Assembly: GCF_000208865.1 (NCBI RefSeq)
Contig: NC_018395.1
Location: 1,457,920 to 1,521,919 of the forward strand
Direction: 5' to 3'
DNA length: 64,000 nucleotides
From: Neospora caninum Liverpool
Taxonomy: Eukaryota; Apicomplexa; Conoidasida; Eucoccidiorida; Sarcocystidae
In this document: positions 23,752 to 36,800 of the stretch, piece by piece
Layout: each line of letters starts with the position of its first letter
Numbering within the stretch: position 1 is the stretch's first letter
Position numbers and translations under genes: made by a program
Notes under the pieces: generated by a model
Told to the model about the DNA's origin: nothing
What the model saw: the letters and a program-made list of their open reading frames with translations, nothing else
Databases searched by the model: none

Positions 23752-26700
23752 ATGAAGTCCTCAGCAGAGATTCGGCGGACCATGGAGGTACCCCCCACCA
23801 TCCATGTCCCTCTTCCTCCAACTTCGTATCCCGCTTTCGATGCTGCAATCTTCACAGATATCGGTGAGTGTATTCTCGATCACGGTTTCGTGTGGGCGGT
23901 GAGGGAAGTAACCAAGAAATGGGCAACTCAGCCGGCTTGGTACACACGCGCAGAAAGTGCTCTAAAGGCCACCCCAAAATTCCGACACCGAGACAAGAGA
24001 CGCCGTCAGGGGATTGCCGATTCAGATGGGGCCGAGTGCTGGCTGACCGCTTTGGTCGTCCTGTACTTTTCAGAGATCGTCTCGTGGAAAGGAAGGCGAT
24101 AGAAGGGAGTGTTTTTGAGAACGGTGATTTAGGTAAAGTGAGGCGACATAATGAACCAGTTGGGTGACCAGTTTCAGGACGGGACTGTCGGTTTGTTCGG
24201 TGTGTGGACTACTGGTTTAGATCTTGAATGTCTTTGTTTACCGGATCCAAGTTCTATTGTGTTAGCAGATCATAGTTAAGATGATAACTATTGTGGAAAT
24301 AGAACCAACTGAACACTAGCTACTATCTTATATCTTACTACCGGATTGGTGCTACGTCCCGTGCATGCGATCGAAAGCAGATTGGATCAGGTTCATGAAT
24401 CACATTAGACTGCGGGAACAAGGACGACTGACGCATGGAATCGCGGATTGGCCGTCTCAAAATACACTGCATTGTCTTTGCTTGATTCTCCAGGTGGACG
24501 CAAGCACCAAGAAGACAGATTCACTCTGTGTCCACAGCTCGTTCCAGGACGAGAGGACTGTGCCTTCTTCGGCGTTTTCGATGGCACTGTCGGTAAGTCT
24601 CTAGTGCGGGGTTTCTCAAATCTGGAAGCAGTGAACCCGGTCGGGACAGTGCAGTCAATCCAGAGTGCCTCCTGTTCAGAGAGCCCCTCACCGTATTACG
24701 AGACACGTGGCCACGTTCGCGCCTTTCAGTGAACGTGACGAGTCAGGTGTAGGCGGAGGAGCCCTAGGTTTCCAGGATTCTCCAGAAAAGCATTCAGCGT
24801 TGAGCAGGGTGCACGCAGCGCGTGTATTGGGGTGGACGGGTCAGCCGAGTTGCACGTGGCAAACCGCAATATCAGCGCCACTCTGTCGGTTGACGGCGAG
24901 AGGTCAGCTTGGAGGGAAGGAGGTCTCCTGGCAGACGGGGGTGTCTGCCTGTTCATTTGCTTGCGATACGCAGTGTCGTTTCCCCCGCTTCTGGGAGACG
25001 CTGCGTGCATGCACCGTGCTTTCGAGTGGACACTTTGGGGCGTCAGGGACGTTGCTGACTTTGGAGAGCCTCGCGGTGTACCTGCTTCGACCACGTTGCT
25101 TTCTTCTCAGGGGACTTCGCGAGCGAAAATGTCAAAGATCTTGTTGTTCCACAGTTGATTTCCTCGCCCGCGTGGCAGCAGGTCACCGAGCTGCTTCAGT
25201 CAGGCCTCCCCGCGGCTGAGGTGGACGAGAAGCTGCCTCAGCTGCTTGATCAGGCAGTCGACTACATGTACAAGAACGCTGACAACGAACTCGTGAAGAT
25301 GTGTGAGCAGCTGAACAAAGACTACGCGAGCAGCACTTCCGTCACAGCAGTTTTGGCCAAAGGCTTCGTAGCTGTCGGCCATCTGGTAAGGCGCTGTCTG
25401 GAGCCGCAACGCTTGCGGGTCGTGGGTGAAAAAGCGTGTGCTGGATTCTCGGAGCAGAGACGCGTCGTGTACCCGTTTGAGGTGCGCGTGGCGTTCCTGG
25501 GAGATGATTCCGGCTCTCAGCTGTCCAGGTCTTCAAAACCTGCAGAGAGTGTCCTCGACACCCAGGGTGACGGGGGATGTGTGGGCGGATGGCGGGGGTC
25601 GGAGACTGTACGGCATTTGCCTTTTTGGACTGGCCAGGCTTCGAGGCACATCTCCCGAGGGCCCTCTGCTGCACAGCGCAGACGAGGTTAACGCCTCCGA
25701 CAGCGAAGCTGTGCATGCGTTTTAAATGCACAAATGTTGGAGGTTTCACACGAGTTGACGGACTCAAGCTCGCTTGTGCCGGGCGATGGCTGTCGGGAAG
25801 GCACTTGCTCGTGCAGTGGACGCGCGTGAGTGAGACCAGTTTGCAAAATGTATCACGAGGCGCGAGTGACCGTGCGAAGCCAGAGCGAGGGGCCACGTAG
25901 CGCAAGGCTCACCTTTCCTGTCTTTGTCGTATGCATGCATGCAGGGCGACAGTCGCATCGCCATGGGAGTCGAGACGCCGAACGGATTGAACTGCGAGTT
26001 CTTGACTGTCGATCACAAACCGGATATGCCGCAGGAGAAACTGCGAATCATGGTAAACGAATTGAGACACAAAGAGACAGATCGGTCGCTCAGACCAGCG
26101 GCGGTTGCGACATTCACTGTTCGAGGATGGTGAGATGTCCCATGAGGTTTCTCTTTTTCTGAGGGCAGAATTCGACTTTCGCGGGGAACTGCTATGGGGG
26201 CCTCCGATGTACACGTGAATTTGTCCGGTGGATGCTCGTTACTGCTTTGTCCTCGGACAATGCTAGGTGCTTCGACCTTCTCCGTGCATTCGGAATGAAT
26301 CTTCTGTAGTTACTTTACGCGGTTCGTGTAGAAAACCGTGCTGCTTTGTCTTCACAGCGCAATGGAGGAAGCGTTGAGTATCTCCACAACCACAACAACA
26401 AACCCTTCATTCGGGGCGGCGACTTCTCGTTCCGGAAGTCGCGCGGAGAACAGCCGATGCAGCTTCAATACTCGCGAGCTTTCGGCGTAAGTCGTTTTCG
26501 AACCGAATACTAGTAAAGTGTGTTAACGGCGCTGGTATCACGTGCACACGTGCCTATGCACGCATTTGTAGATGTATCCGATGGGCGGAAGTATAACATG
26601 TTTGACACAAAAGTGCATTCGCCAGAATGGAGTGTCACTTGACCACTCTGGGACTGGGACACTTTGCAGCTTTTTTCTTTGGGTGGATTTCGCCTTCCGT

Positions 26701-27649
26701 GCTTTGACGTTGCTCTGCCATGATTCTTGTCACTGCGGGGTAGCACACTCGGCGATCAGTTTCGTTCCTTTCGTCGCAACTCTTGGCGCACATATAAGGA
26801 GCCGTCATTTTTCAGGCTCTGGGATGGGGGACATTCCTCCTGTTGCGTGCGTACACCCTCGGAGTTACCAGGGTGTCACCGTTCTGCGTCGCGCTCTGTT
26901 TGCCCCGCTGGACAGGGAAAAGACCTGAAGATGTACGGTTTGAGCAACCAACCGGATGTGCGCGTTGTCCGTATCACACCTCAACACCGCGTGATGATTC
27001 TTGCGACTGACGGCTTGTGGGACGTCATGTCAGCGGCACAAGCTGTCGAGATTGCTATGCAAGCACGCCAGGAAGGTGAGAGAAGGGAAAAGGAAGATGA
27101 CGGATGCGAAGTGCTATCATGCTTTTGATTGGATAATTTTCTTACAAGTGGCCTTCTTCGAGGAACGCCCAACTAAAGCAGATGCAGACTGCTGCGGCCG
27201 TGTAGCTTCACGCAGGATGCGTGGTCAATTCCCGCTACGGGTCCCACGTGCCTTTTTCATGTCTTTTGTTACGTTCTTTATATTTGATAGACAGTAAACT
27301 ATTTCTCTCTCAAATCTCTAAAATGTATTTTTAAGAAGAGTGCCTTTTTCCACCTCCGACGTTCGTTGTCTGGCGGCGTCCGGCCGCAGCGGGCTTGCTA
27401 CATGGGGATGCAGGTCTTCCCCATCCGTCCCCGCTGTTAGCGTTCCGTGAAGTTTGATTTCGAGAGTATCCGTGTTCCCTCGCGAGGACCGTTGCGACGG
27501 CAGTGCTTTGGGGATCATGTGTGTCTGTGCCGACAGGGAGGAACCCAGCGCAGGCGCTGGTGGAGATGACCCTCGCGGAGCAGCAGGGCCGAAACCAAAG
27601 CGCGGACAACATTACTGCAATGACAGTGTTCTTCAAGAAGACTGAGTAG
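23752..27649 (+). CDS. PP2C-family (PPM) Ser/Thr phosphatase with a changed metal-loop motif
   Basis: Seven exons join in phase: 23752-23863, 24494-24592, 25111-25385, 25945-26052, 26358-26486, 26916-27075, 27537-27649 (TAG), giving 331 residues, a single PP2C catalytic domain with little extra. Visible motifs in order: GRKHQEDR (motif 1), CAFFGVFDGTVG (usually VFDGHGG), STSVTAVLAKG, GDSRIAMG, DHKPDMP, ILATDGLWDVMS and SADNITAMTVFF. The acidic residues that bind the two metal ions (Asp in QED, VFDG, TDGLWD, ADNIT) are all present. The family removes phosphate from Ser/Thr using Mn or Mg. No signal peptide or N-terminal glycine for myristoylation is seen, so a cytosolic or nuclear enzyme is likely. 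The His-Gly-Gly to Thr-Val-Gly change is the notable feature; activity is probable but not certain. Confidence 0.93.
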
Positions 27650-29537
27650 AAATTTAGACTTTGGTTCATTCTTTCTGCAGCGGTGTGTCTGGTGTGGACA
27701 AGCCAGTCGCTGATCACCCCAACGGGGCGGTCCGGTGCACGGACAGAGGAATGAACGGATACAAGGGATGCGAGGCGAAGAGAAGCAAAACATGACGAGC
27801 CTCATGGTGTGTCTCGTCGTTCCGCTAGATTCGCTCGTTCTTAACTCGTCTTCGGATTGTATATGGTCTCCCGAAGGCGGTGACTAGGTCAGATGTGTGA
27901 CACTTTTCTTCGGACCTCCGGGCTTTGCTTTTTCTCGTCTTCGTATGCACGACGATAAATACTTACCTGTGAACAATCTCTCGCGTGTAATAAGACCGAC
28001 TTTCTCCGCTAAACGGTCAGAGATATACTTACGCTACGTGTGGACCGACAGAACGCCGCGCCTGCCAGGGTGCAGTGGTGAGCCGGGCGTTCAGAACGGC
28101 CCGTTCAGGAATTTGCCAACCTAGATTAAACGGGACAAGAAAGATACGGTTGTAGGGCACAGCTCGCCTCTCAGGGGCTGCTATTCTGTTTCCGACGAAG
28201 TCCGCCTCCGGCACCCCTGACAGCGGAGTCCAGACACTTGCAGCATACAGCGAAACGGAGGTCGAGCTACAAAACTCTATGGGCAGGAACACAAAGTTTC
28301 AGTGTCGCTCAAGCAGTGTGATACAGTGCTTTGCATGGCACTGGCATTGAAAACCAAGGGGGCTGTTTACGTTGCAACACGCGGGGGTAGCCGCTGAGGC
28401 TGAAACGATACACCGCAGTGACTTTGAAGTACGCTCGTTGGTGTCCTTTTTGGCCCCCCGGCCCCCCCCCCCCCCCCCCAATGGAGAGCGCCCGCTACGG
28501 TGCGGCAGTTCTGTGGCCGGGGCGTTTTTCTTGCCGGATTGCATTTCGTATACGACCCGAAGAGACTCTTAAAGCAACCTCACGCAACACTGAAATTCGT
28601 TTTTTTCCGTCCTGGCTCGCTATCACCCGCAATATATGCCCGCTGTTCGGACGCGGTCGTGTGATACGGGTCTCACAATGGATTCGACGGATTAAATGAG
28701 CACTCAAAGGGGAAGAAAATGCATGATCCTGGAAGTCGTCGAAAAATCCCTCAGCAAGTGACAAGAAGGGCAGCATGGGGGACTACTTTGATCACAGGCG
28801 CTGTCAGGCAGACGGGGTTTGCAGGCGAGTTGCCTCGACTGCCGGTGGAGCGTCGGAAACTTGGCCGCAACAGAAAGTTCACTGCGTGAAAACTGAAATT
28901 GCGCGTCCGTCAGAGCTCCCAGATGACTGCCACGGTGCTGTCTTGCACATATCCGTTTCACGCGAAGAAAACAGGAGATACTCAATTTTTTCATCCAGCA
29001 GCCTGGACTGTGGCGTCAACTGGTTTCGGTGCCTTGTCCCGATACACACCAGTAGTCCAACTCGTAGTAGTGTATACTCCCCAGGAAAAGCGAGAGACCA
29101 GTAACTCGGGATCGCGATGTGGTTCCTTGAAGCGTACACGCGAACCGCGTCCATACGACGCGGTAGGGCCTAAAAAGAATGGGAAGAGTCAGCATAAGTA
29201 GAATCGGGAGAGTTATTTTCGAGGGTTCGAGAAACCGATTATATTGCGGGTCGGGGACGCCGTACCTTAGACTGCGTGCGAAGAGACCCTCGTTTTCAGC
29301 CATTATCTCTAGGACAACCTAGAATCTAAAAAGAAAAGATGTGAAACGCCGGACGACCCGCAGCATTTCGATGCTCCTGGAGAACGGTGACCACAGGCCT
29401 CGGCCGTGCATGAACCCACCGCTCGATACGGTCGACTGGCGACTGCTGCCATTACATTTTTGAGTTTCCCGTTAATTGCCGTTCTGTGTCTAGAGAGAAC
29501 AATCGCACGCTCTGCATAGTCTAACCTTTTCGTGGCA
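27650..29537. other. 1.9 kb spacer, no gene recognised
   Basis: It holds the phosphatase 3' UTR and the upstream region of the secreted-protein gene. I see only chance open frames of under 110 codons. Confidence 0.6.
28454..28479. repeat. C-rich homopolymer
   Basis: C6 then GG then a run of about 18 C, with no gene around it. Confidence 0.9.
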
Positions 29538-30353
29538 ATGCTCCGGCTGGCTGCGGCTCTGTTTGTTTGCATGTTTCAATGCATCAGGCCAACGCTCGGG
29601 TCGAGCATCGATGAACTTCGTGCTGCGTCGGATCCCAAATTTTCGCTTTCGCAAGACATAGGGAATGGCACGTGGCCGCTGGCTGCCTTCAGGGGTGTGT
29701 CCTCTGCTCCTTCAACACGAGGACATTCTTCCTATGAGAGAGGGACGCCGAGCGAGGACAAATCTAACGGACCCTTCGTCGAAATTGCGTCGGCTACGAA
29801 CACTGAAAAGTCTCTCTCGACAGCCTGCGGTCTTGACTGCGCGACACGTGGTTGGGATGATCCAAGTCCCTGGACTCCCACAAGTCTGAAGGGAGAAACC
29901 CGCGTCAGCGTCGGCGGAGCTCTGAGGGATGGAGACGCCCCTGACAGGAGGAGGCGGGATCCCGAGCAAATACCCAGAAATCAGCCGCCAACCCGAGGCA
30001 TGTCTGGGCAAGGCAGACGTGAGGAAAATCACGTTTCCGCACATTCAGTGGAGAACCGCAAGGTCCAGGTCAACTCGCCGGCCGTTACGGACGAGTATCG
30101 CACCGGTTTCTCAAGATATCCGGAGAATCGAGACGGCGGGCATCATCGGCAACTCTTCATCGAGAAGGCTCCAACGGTGTTTCTTCTGTCTAACATATGG
30201 AACGAATACCTCATGCGTCCCGTGGCGATGGGCGGGTTAGGCTTCAGAGCTGCGGCAGATCGAGAGGCTGCCGCTTATATTTCCGAACTTGTTTTGACCT
30301 TCTGGGAAGATTTGTATGGTCTTTCACCGAAGACACCATTTGAAACCACGTGA
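29538..30353 (+). CDS. Secreted protein of unknown function
   Basis: Single exon, 271 residues, start ATG at 29538 and stop TGA at 30351-30353. The N-terminus is a good signal peptide: MLRL, then hydrophobic AAALFVCMFQCI, then a likely cleavage near TLGSS. The mature part to about residue 210 is polar and low in hydrophobicity (Arg/Asp/Pro/Ser-rich). The last 60 residues are more ordered and hydrophobic (VFLLSNIWNEYLMRP; YISELVLTFWEDLYGL). There is no membrane segment or GPI-like tail, no adhesive domain, and no RRL-type export cleavage motif that I can point to. Only two cysteines (CGLDC) follow the signal region. In coccidia such proteins are often dense-granule or rhoptry cargo; that is inference. 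I do not recognise it. Confidence 0.7.
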   Translation: MLRLAAALFVCMFQCIRPTLGSSIDELRAASDPKFSLSQDIGNGTWPLAAFRGVSSAPSTRGHSSYERGTPSEDKSNGPFVEIASATNTEKSLSTACGLDCATRGWDDPSPWTPTSLKGETRVSVGGALRDGDAPDRRRRDPEQIPRNQPPTRGMSGQGRREENHVSAHSVENRKVQVNSPAVTDEYRTGFSRYPENRDGGHHRQLFIEKAPTVFLLSNIWNEYLMRPVAMGGLGFRAAADREAAAYISELVLTFWEDLYGLSPKTPFETT

Positions 30354-33060
30354 TCTTCATGACACCTGCACCGAGACAATTCACAACTGACCTTTTTTTA
30401 AGCTTCGCATATTACATAAATTGTCCGTGGGGCACGCACGACAAAACCCCAGAAAGTTCCACGGTGCAAGCGCTGCAAGTGCAGTACCCGCTTAACTTTC
30501 CTCAAGTACGTTTCAACGTAGCTCCACTTTCTCCGTTTTACACATCGTAGCACGAGTTTCGTGCCCACGGATATCCGCCAGTCTCTGTAAGGGCAGCCTG
30601 ATCTTCTCTCACATGCGATTTGTAGCGTAGCCGGCGCACATGCCGCGGGGCACAAGGCGTAGGGGTGTCGATCCCCGTTCACATGTAATTTTCTCCAGAC
30701 TGCCTCACGATTGTATCCGAGACAGTTCCTGTTGGAAAGACGCGTGCTGGCCTTGTCAGGTCGTCAACAAGCCGGAGGCAATGAGTAAACTCTCTCCTCT
30801 CTCCACGTCACTCATAAATGCTCGACAAACATGCGGAGACGCACATGTTGAATTCCATAGTCCAACCGGCTCCCGTTTCCCAGCAGTAACGAGCTGTGGC
30901 CCGCCGAGGTCTTCCTTTTGTCTTTGAAAGGCCACGCGGTTACGCGAGAATAAGGAGTCCATGTTTCTGTTTGTCTTGCACAGGGAAGGCCCGTGCTAGC
31001 TGACGGAAACGGGGTACATCTGTATTCGAGTGGTCATCTGTCGTTTTCTCCCTTTTGTTCCACGCTCGAAACACTTTCTCTGCAAGAGGTTCTAGGTTCA
31101 TGAACTGAAAATCGGTAACAAACCTTCGAAGTCTCGCTGGAATGCTTTCAAAACACCTTCCTGAAGCTGCGACCTCTAGAGACAGGAGCCCGTTCGGACA
31201 ATCGGATGGCGGTTGTCGGCATCACGCCCATTCTCGTTCATCTATAACCTAAAGACTCTTTACGGCAGACCTCACAGGCGTCGCAAAGTACTTGGTGATC
31301 GTATTTGCAAAAAAAACGTTACGAGGAGGGCGCAACAGCGTGGATCGCCCCAGTGTGCTTTTGCTGTCACACACACACACGCGATCTGTCGAGCTACTGG
31401 AGACGGCGGCTCGATGGCTGCAAACCACTCCGGTTCCTCGGCTGTCTTTTTTGCGTTCGTTTCTGAAATCGAGACGGTTCGGTCTGTCTCACTGTTCGGT
31501 CTGAGAAATCGTATTTTCCAATTTCTTGGTCGTTCTTTTCTGCGGAGCTGTTGTGAGAGATCACATGCACCCACTCCGTCACGCGCTCTGGCGGGCCGAG
31601 TCGCCTTTTCGACACTTTCCTGTTTGTCGGATAAGCCAAATTGCAAAGTTCCTGTCTTCGCGAGTTCCTGGACTGAACCCCATGGACCTTGCCGCTCTCC
31701 TTAGAGTTTTTCATACATCAGAACTGTTGGGGAGAAAAGTATCGAACGCAGGCTCAACTGGAGTCGAGAGACAGGCATGCGCCGTTACTGAATCGTGAAC
31801 GCTGAACTTCTGTCTTGTCGGCGTCTCGTCTCGCAAGATGCTCGCGTTTGCCCCTGCAGAAGTTTCCTTCTTGAAAACAAAAAAGCATCGGGCAACCACG
31901 AGGAGTCTTTTGAACCGAACACGAGGCAGCGCTTCTTTATCCTACGTCTTGCCACCCAGAGCTCTAATCAAAAAGTCGCTTTTTGTTTGCACGACCAACC
32001 TTCTGCGGGTACACAGAGGAAATCCTTTTTTGCCCCTTTCTGTGGCCACCAGAAGCATATTCCGCGCACTTTTTTGAATTATTGTGCCTTCCAAAAGCGA
32101 CGTCCTATGCTCTCTCCCGGATTTCCGTTTCTCTCGATCGTCTTTGATCTTCTCGTCCACCAAATAGCTGCGCCACCCGTGCTAACCGGCGTTTCCATCA
32201 AAAGGATGGGGTTTTCCCTTCTTCCAGAAACGAGCGGAGGGTCTCGAGTTTTTTTCGCTTGCACAAAAACCTCGCTCTCGCCATTCGTTGTTGAAGACTC
32301 CTCCGAAAAGCTTATATAAAGGCCCTCTTTTGCGGGACCTCTGGGCAGACTCAAACGTGGCGGCTTCCGTTCGCTCCCGTTTTTTGCCCGTGCAAAACCC
32401 TGTGTGTTCTGTTCAGCGAAACGTGGAGTACGATGAGAGTTGCCTCTTTCCTCTCAGTGCCTTCCTATGGGGTTTACCTGCTCGTCACGCCTCCCTTTCT
32501 TCTCGGCTGATGGCCAGTTTTGTTCTCAACAGCAACACGATCCTAAACAAACCGTACAGACTGTTTTTTTTCTCCGGGCGTTTTCCGGTCTCCAGGCTCT
32601 GTTTCGGAATTCCTCGTCTCTTCAGACTGCCTTTCCTCCAGGTTTTTGTCTCCTGCGGTCTCCGTTGAAGTGTACGCTGTTCCCCCAGAAACCAAGACAA
32701 ATGCCCAGACAGCGAGTTTGCTGGAAGACGCATCTCGCCGTACTGGGAGGCGTCTACGACGGCCGTCCCACCTCTGTTTGTCTCTGGAAAATGGCCTCAT
32801 TTTCTTCTTTTCTTTCGTCAGCTGGTCGTGTCTGAACCTTCTCGTGGGTGTTTTACCGAAACACTCGATCACCTTGGTGTCCCCCGTACCCCGTCCCCCA
32901 CCCGCCGCTGCCTGGCCCGGTGTTTCCTTGCGCGGTCTTCTGGGTCTCTCACGGCTTCATCTCTGCACGGGGCTTCTCCGTCCCGGAAAAGTTCCCGACT
33001 CCGCAGGAGAGACTGTCTCTCCTCACTTCACTTTCTTCTTCCTAAAAAACGAATTCAACG
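30354..33060. other. 2.7 kb spacer, no gene recognised
   Basis: 3' region of the secreted-protein gene followed by the 5' region of PEX5. The part from 31800 to 33000 is pyrimidine-rich on the + strand, as expected of a long coccidian 5' UTR or promoter. A 174-codon frame at 31795-32319 shows no protein-like features. Confidence 0.55.
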
Positions 33061-33363
33061 ATGGCTTTCCGTGCACTTTTCTCCCAGCCGCGCGCAGCCA
33101 ACCCTTGCGCAGCAGATGCTACGCGCGTCGCCTCAGCTGCCGCCAGTGGCGCGGGCACCAACCCCCTGACGTCTTTCCTCACCTCTGTGTCGACAGATCC
33201 CCTGCGCACGCGGCAGGTGAGACACCCGCAGGGAAAGGACAAACACTATCTATTCTACACATGTATAATACGGAGATAAAAGGACCAGAGAAACAAAACC
33301 TCAACATGAGGCACATATTCACTCTTTCACTGGCATACCACTGCACGCACATACACCTATACG

Positions 33364-33408
<45 letters not shown>

Positions 33409-33784
33409 TCCTGGAGGTGCAAGCGGCGTGTACGGCTGGGGACAACTTCCCTGCTGACACATCACAGGGGGGGGTAAACGGTGGAGAAGTGCTAGGTCAT
33501 CTTCATGCTACAGTCATCAATGATACATCTATCTACATATAGTTGTATATGCGTGTATTGTAACTGTACTGAAAGGGTGCATATGTATAAGCATGTATCC
33601 GTGGTAGCACATTGGAGTTAGCAGAGTTGTCTTTGTCAACTGGGGCCACAGACCCGGTCTTGGTTGCCTGGAGGAGAGTGCATTGCTAGGGAGAGGCGTG
33701 AGAAAGATGCGCACGCCTTGCGAAGTTTCGCGGTCCCTTAGAAGCTCCTGCACAGTCCTGTCTACGCATATGCTCGTATATGCG

Positions 33785-33824
<40 letters not shown>

Positions 33825-36800
33825 TGCGTCGATATATATATATATATATCTGTATCTATATATACGTGCAATGCGTAGGTACACTCTGTGGATCTGCACC
33901 TATCTTGCATTTTGCGGAGACACGCCCATATATATGCATATATATGCATATATATGTTTATATATATTATCCGCGAAGCTTTCGTGCATTTCGTTTTCCC
34001 TTCCTTGTTACCGACGTCTCGTGTCTTTCTGCCAACATGCTTGTCGTTCCAGCTTCTTGAAGGCTACGACCTGTCGGGCGCAGTCCCGCTTCCGCAGGCC
34101 TCACTTCCAGACGCTCTACTGAATCTGCTCTCCACGGAGGATCTCGGAGAACCAGACGCGGGCGTGGGGGCCAGCCAGCAGGCTGCTGTCTCCGACTCCT
34201 GGGACACTGCCTGGTCGCACATTCAAGGCGCACAGAATGGCGGCTCGCCCCCCGAGCTCCCTCAGTTCTCCCGGCCCACCTACGCCTTGGAGGGCTTTCG
34301 GGGCCTCGCCGGACCTGAGACAATCGGGATCCGTGAGACCCCTTCGAAACTTGTGTCCACGCTCTTTGGCAATCGAAATTCGTGTTTGCCTTCCAGTGCC
34401 TGCGTTTCCCCATGCAGCTTACCAGCCCTGTAAATACGTATCTATATATATAGATATATATTTAGATATATATTTAGATATAAATTTAGATAGATATATG
34501 TACAGATGCATTGGAACGTTTCGTCTCCCCACATTATCAACCGCCACTTGTTTGGCTACTCGCGCATAAAGGCAACACGTTTCTGCTGCCGTCTCCTTGC
34601 ATTCGTGTGAGAAGCGGACTGGCGGTTCGCGCATGAATGCACATGCGCATTTGCGGCGTGTGTATCGTTCTGCTCTGTACGGGCGCAGGTACACATTTAG
34701 CCGCACTTTCGTATACCCCTGCGCATATCTGATGTATCATATATATATATATATATGCGTTTAATAGAGGCTGGTGGACGGAATCGAACACCTGTGCTGT
34801 AGAGGCCTTCGGATTCACTGGAGAGAGAGGTGTTCGTGCGGGGGCGTCTCTATGGGATCTTATGCAGGAGGTAAAAACGATATAGAGTGCATTTGGTCTA
34901 TCATCGCGAGTCTGCGTGTCCGCTTGTCTCTGTCTTCTCCAGAGATGTCCCCGGACGGGAATCAGCTCGCGGGTCCGGGCGCTGGCCGCAACGCGAGCCT
35001 GCCAGAAACGCCCTTCCTCTCCAATCAGGCGTCTCTGCCTTCTGGGCCGCACCACGTCCCAGGGCCGTTACCGGCATTCTTGTCTTCTTCCCCGTCTTCT
35101 TCTTCCTCAGCTGCGTCGCCTTTCCTTTCTGTCTCGTTCCTTCACGGCTCCTCTGGGGCCTCTGTCTCCCCGCAGCCCGCGTCTCCTTTTCCGGCCCAGG
35201 CGCCCCACGCCGGGAGGGCATCCGCGGGGTCGGCGCCGACGTCGTGGCTGGAAGAGTTTCACGCGTTTGCGCAAGGACGGGACCCGCACAGCGGCGGGAC
35301 GTCTTCGGCAGACGCTCGCGACTTCGCGCCTCAGGCAGCGGAGCCCCAAGGCCCGCAGCTGGACAGTTCCACGGGGCGACAGGGGACACCTCGAGAGACG
35401 CGCGTGGAGCAGGTGAGCGGGTGCGGATGGACGTGTTTCTGCAGCCCCGGAAAGCCGAGGGCTCAAGCATGCATTACGTTGAGGTGTGCCGTGCATCCCG
35501 CACAGGAGACAGAAAAGTGGCGCCAAATCAAAACAAAAATTGGATATGTTTCGAAAGAAACGGAGAAGAAAGCACGGGAGCACGCCCCGGGGCTGTGGAT
35601 AAGGCGAACTTGAGGCCCGGTGGCGAACGCGACGCTGCCGGGGGAACAGAGAAGGAATCACGACTCGTCAGCACATCGTTGGAGCCTCCATGCACGTACA
35701 TGAGGACTTTATCAGTCAGTCGCCTGTTCGCTCTCCCCCCTGCTGGCGTACTCTCTAAACATGTACAAAAATGTATCCATATGAATACAGTGCTTTGTAT
35801 ATCGATATATCTTCAAGGATATGCATACACATATATATATATATATATATATACGTATACATAGGTATTTTTATATATATTTGTATATATATATGTATGC
35901 ATGGATATATGTGTACGAGAAAGGTCGTATTGTCTCCGTCCGACAGGGGCTGGCATTGAAGTCTCAAGTTTTCCCTGCGACTGTGGTGCGTTGTCATTTT
36001 GAGCGTGTGGGAGCCGTCTCAGTATTTCCCGGGGAGGTTGCAGTGTTCAGTGTTCCACACTGGCGCCTTTCCCTTATCATTGTTTCCTTCTGCATTTCCT
36101 CAGCCGGGTTCCTCAGATCAGCCGCTTCCGGCTGACGCCGTAGCTCGCCACGGCCCCCTGCTCTCGGGGCCTGTCTCCTTTCCACCCCCTGTCTCTTCGC
36201 CGTTCCTCGCTTTTCCTCATCCGCCGCCCCAAGTCCCCTTCTTCGTGCCCGCTGGCCATCTGTGGAACTACGCAAACGGCGAGGCGTTTTCTGAGGCGAG
36301 ACAGCGGTCGCTTGAAGCCGCCAGGCGCGCGCAGAGGGCTGCGGGGATCCTACCCGCTTCTTCCTCGAGCGCTTCTTCGAAGGCCGAGGAGGCGGAGAAA
36401 AACAAGGAAGGAACTGGCGGAGTCTCCTTCGATGCGGTGAGGAACAGTTGAGGCGAGGCGCAGCGAGGGGCAGAACAACACACAAGAGCGAGCGCCTGTG
36501 GGAGAGAGAGAGTAAAGGAGAGACTGGGCGCATACGGGAGTGCGAGGGACGGAAGAGAGAGGGAGGAGACGCCCAGATTCTCACAAGACGCAGAGAAAGA
36601 CGAGGAAGGAGAGGGCGGCACACACTCGAGTTTGGAGCTCGAGTGTGTCGCGAGTCAAATGTGCCTGGGGAGGGCGATGGCTTTCCCGGTTCGATTATAT
36701 CCTTCCTTCTTCGATCTGTGTCCCATGCCCCGGTCTTGTTCTAATCACTGTTGCGTGTTGGCCGCCTCTGAGCTTTCCCCTCGTTTGGTCTCTGCCCTCG

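Noticed and set aside
34775..34810. tRNA-like T-arm string (GGAATCGAACACC)
   Set aside because: No acceptor stem, D-arm or anticodon arm can be built around it on either strand.
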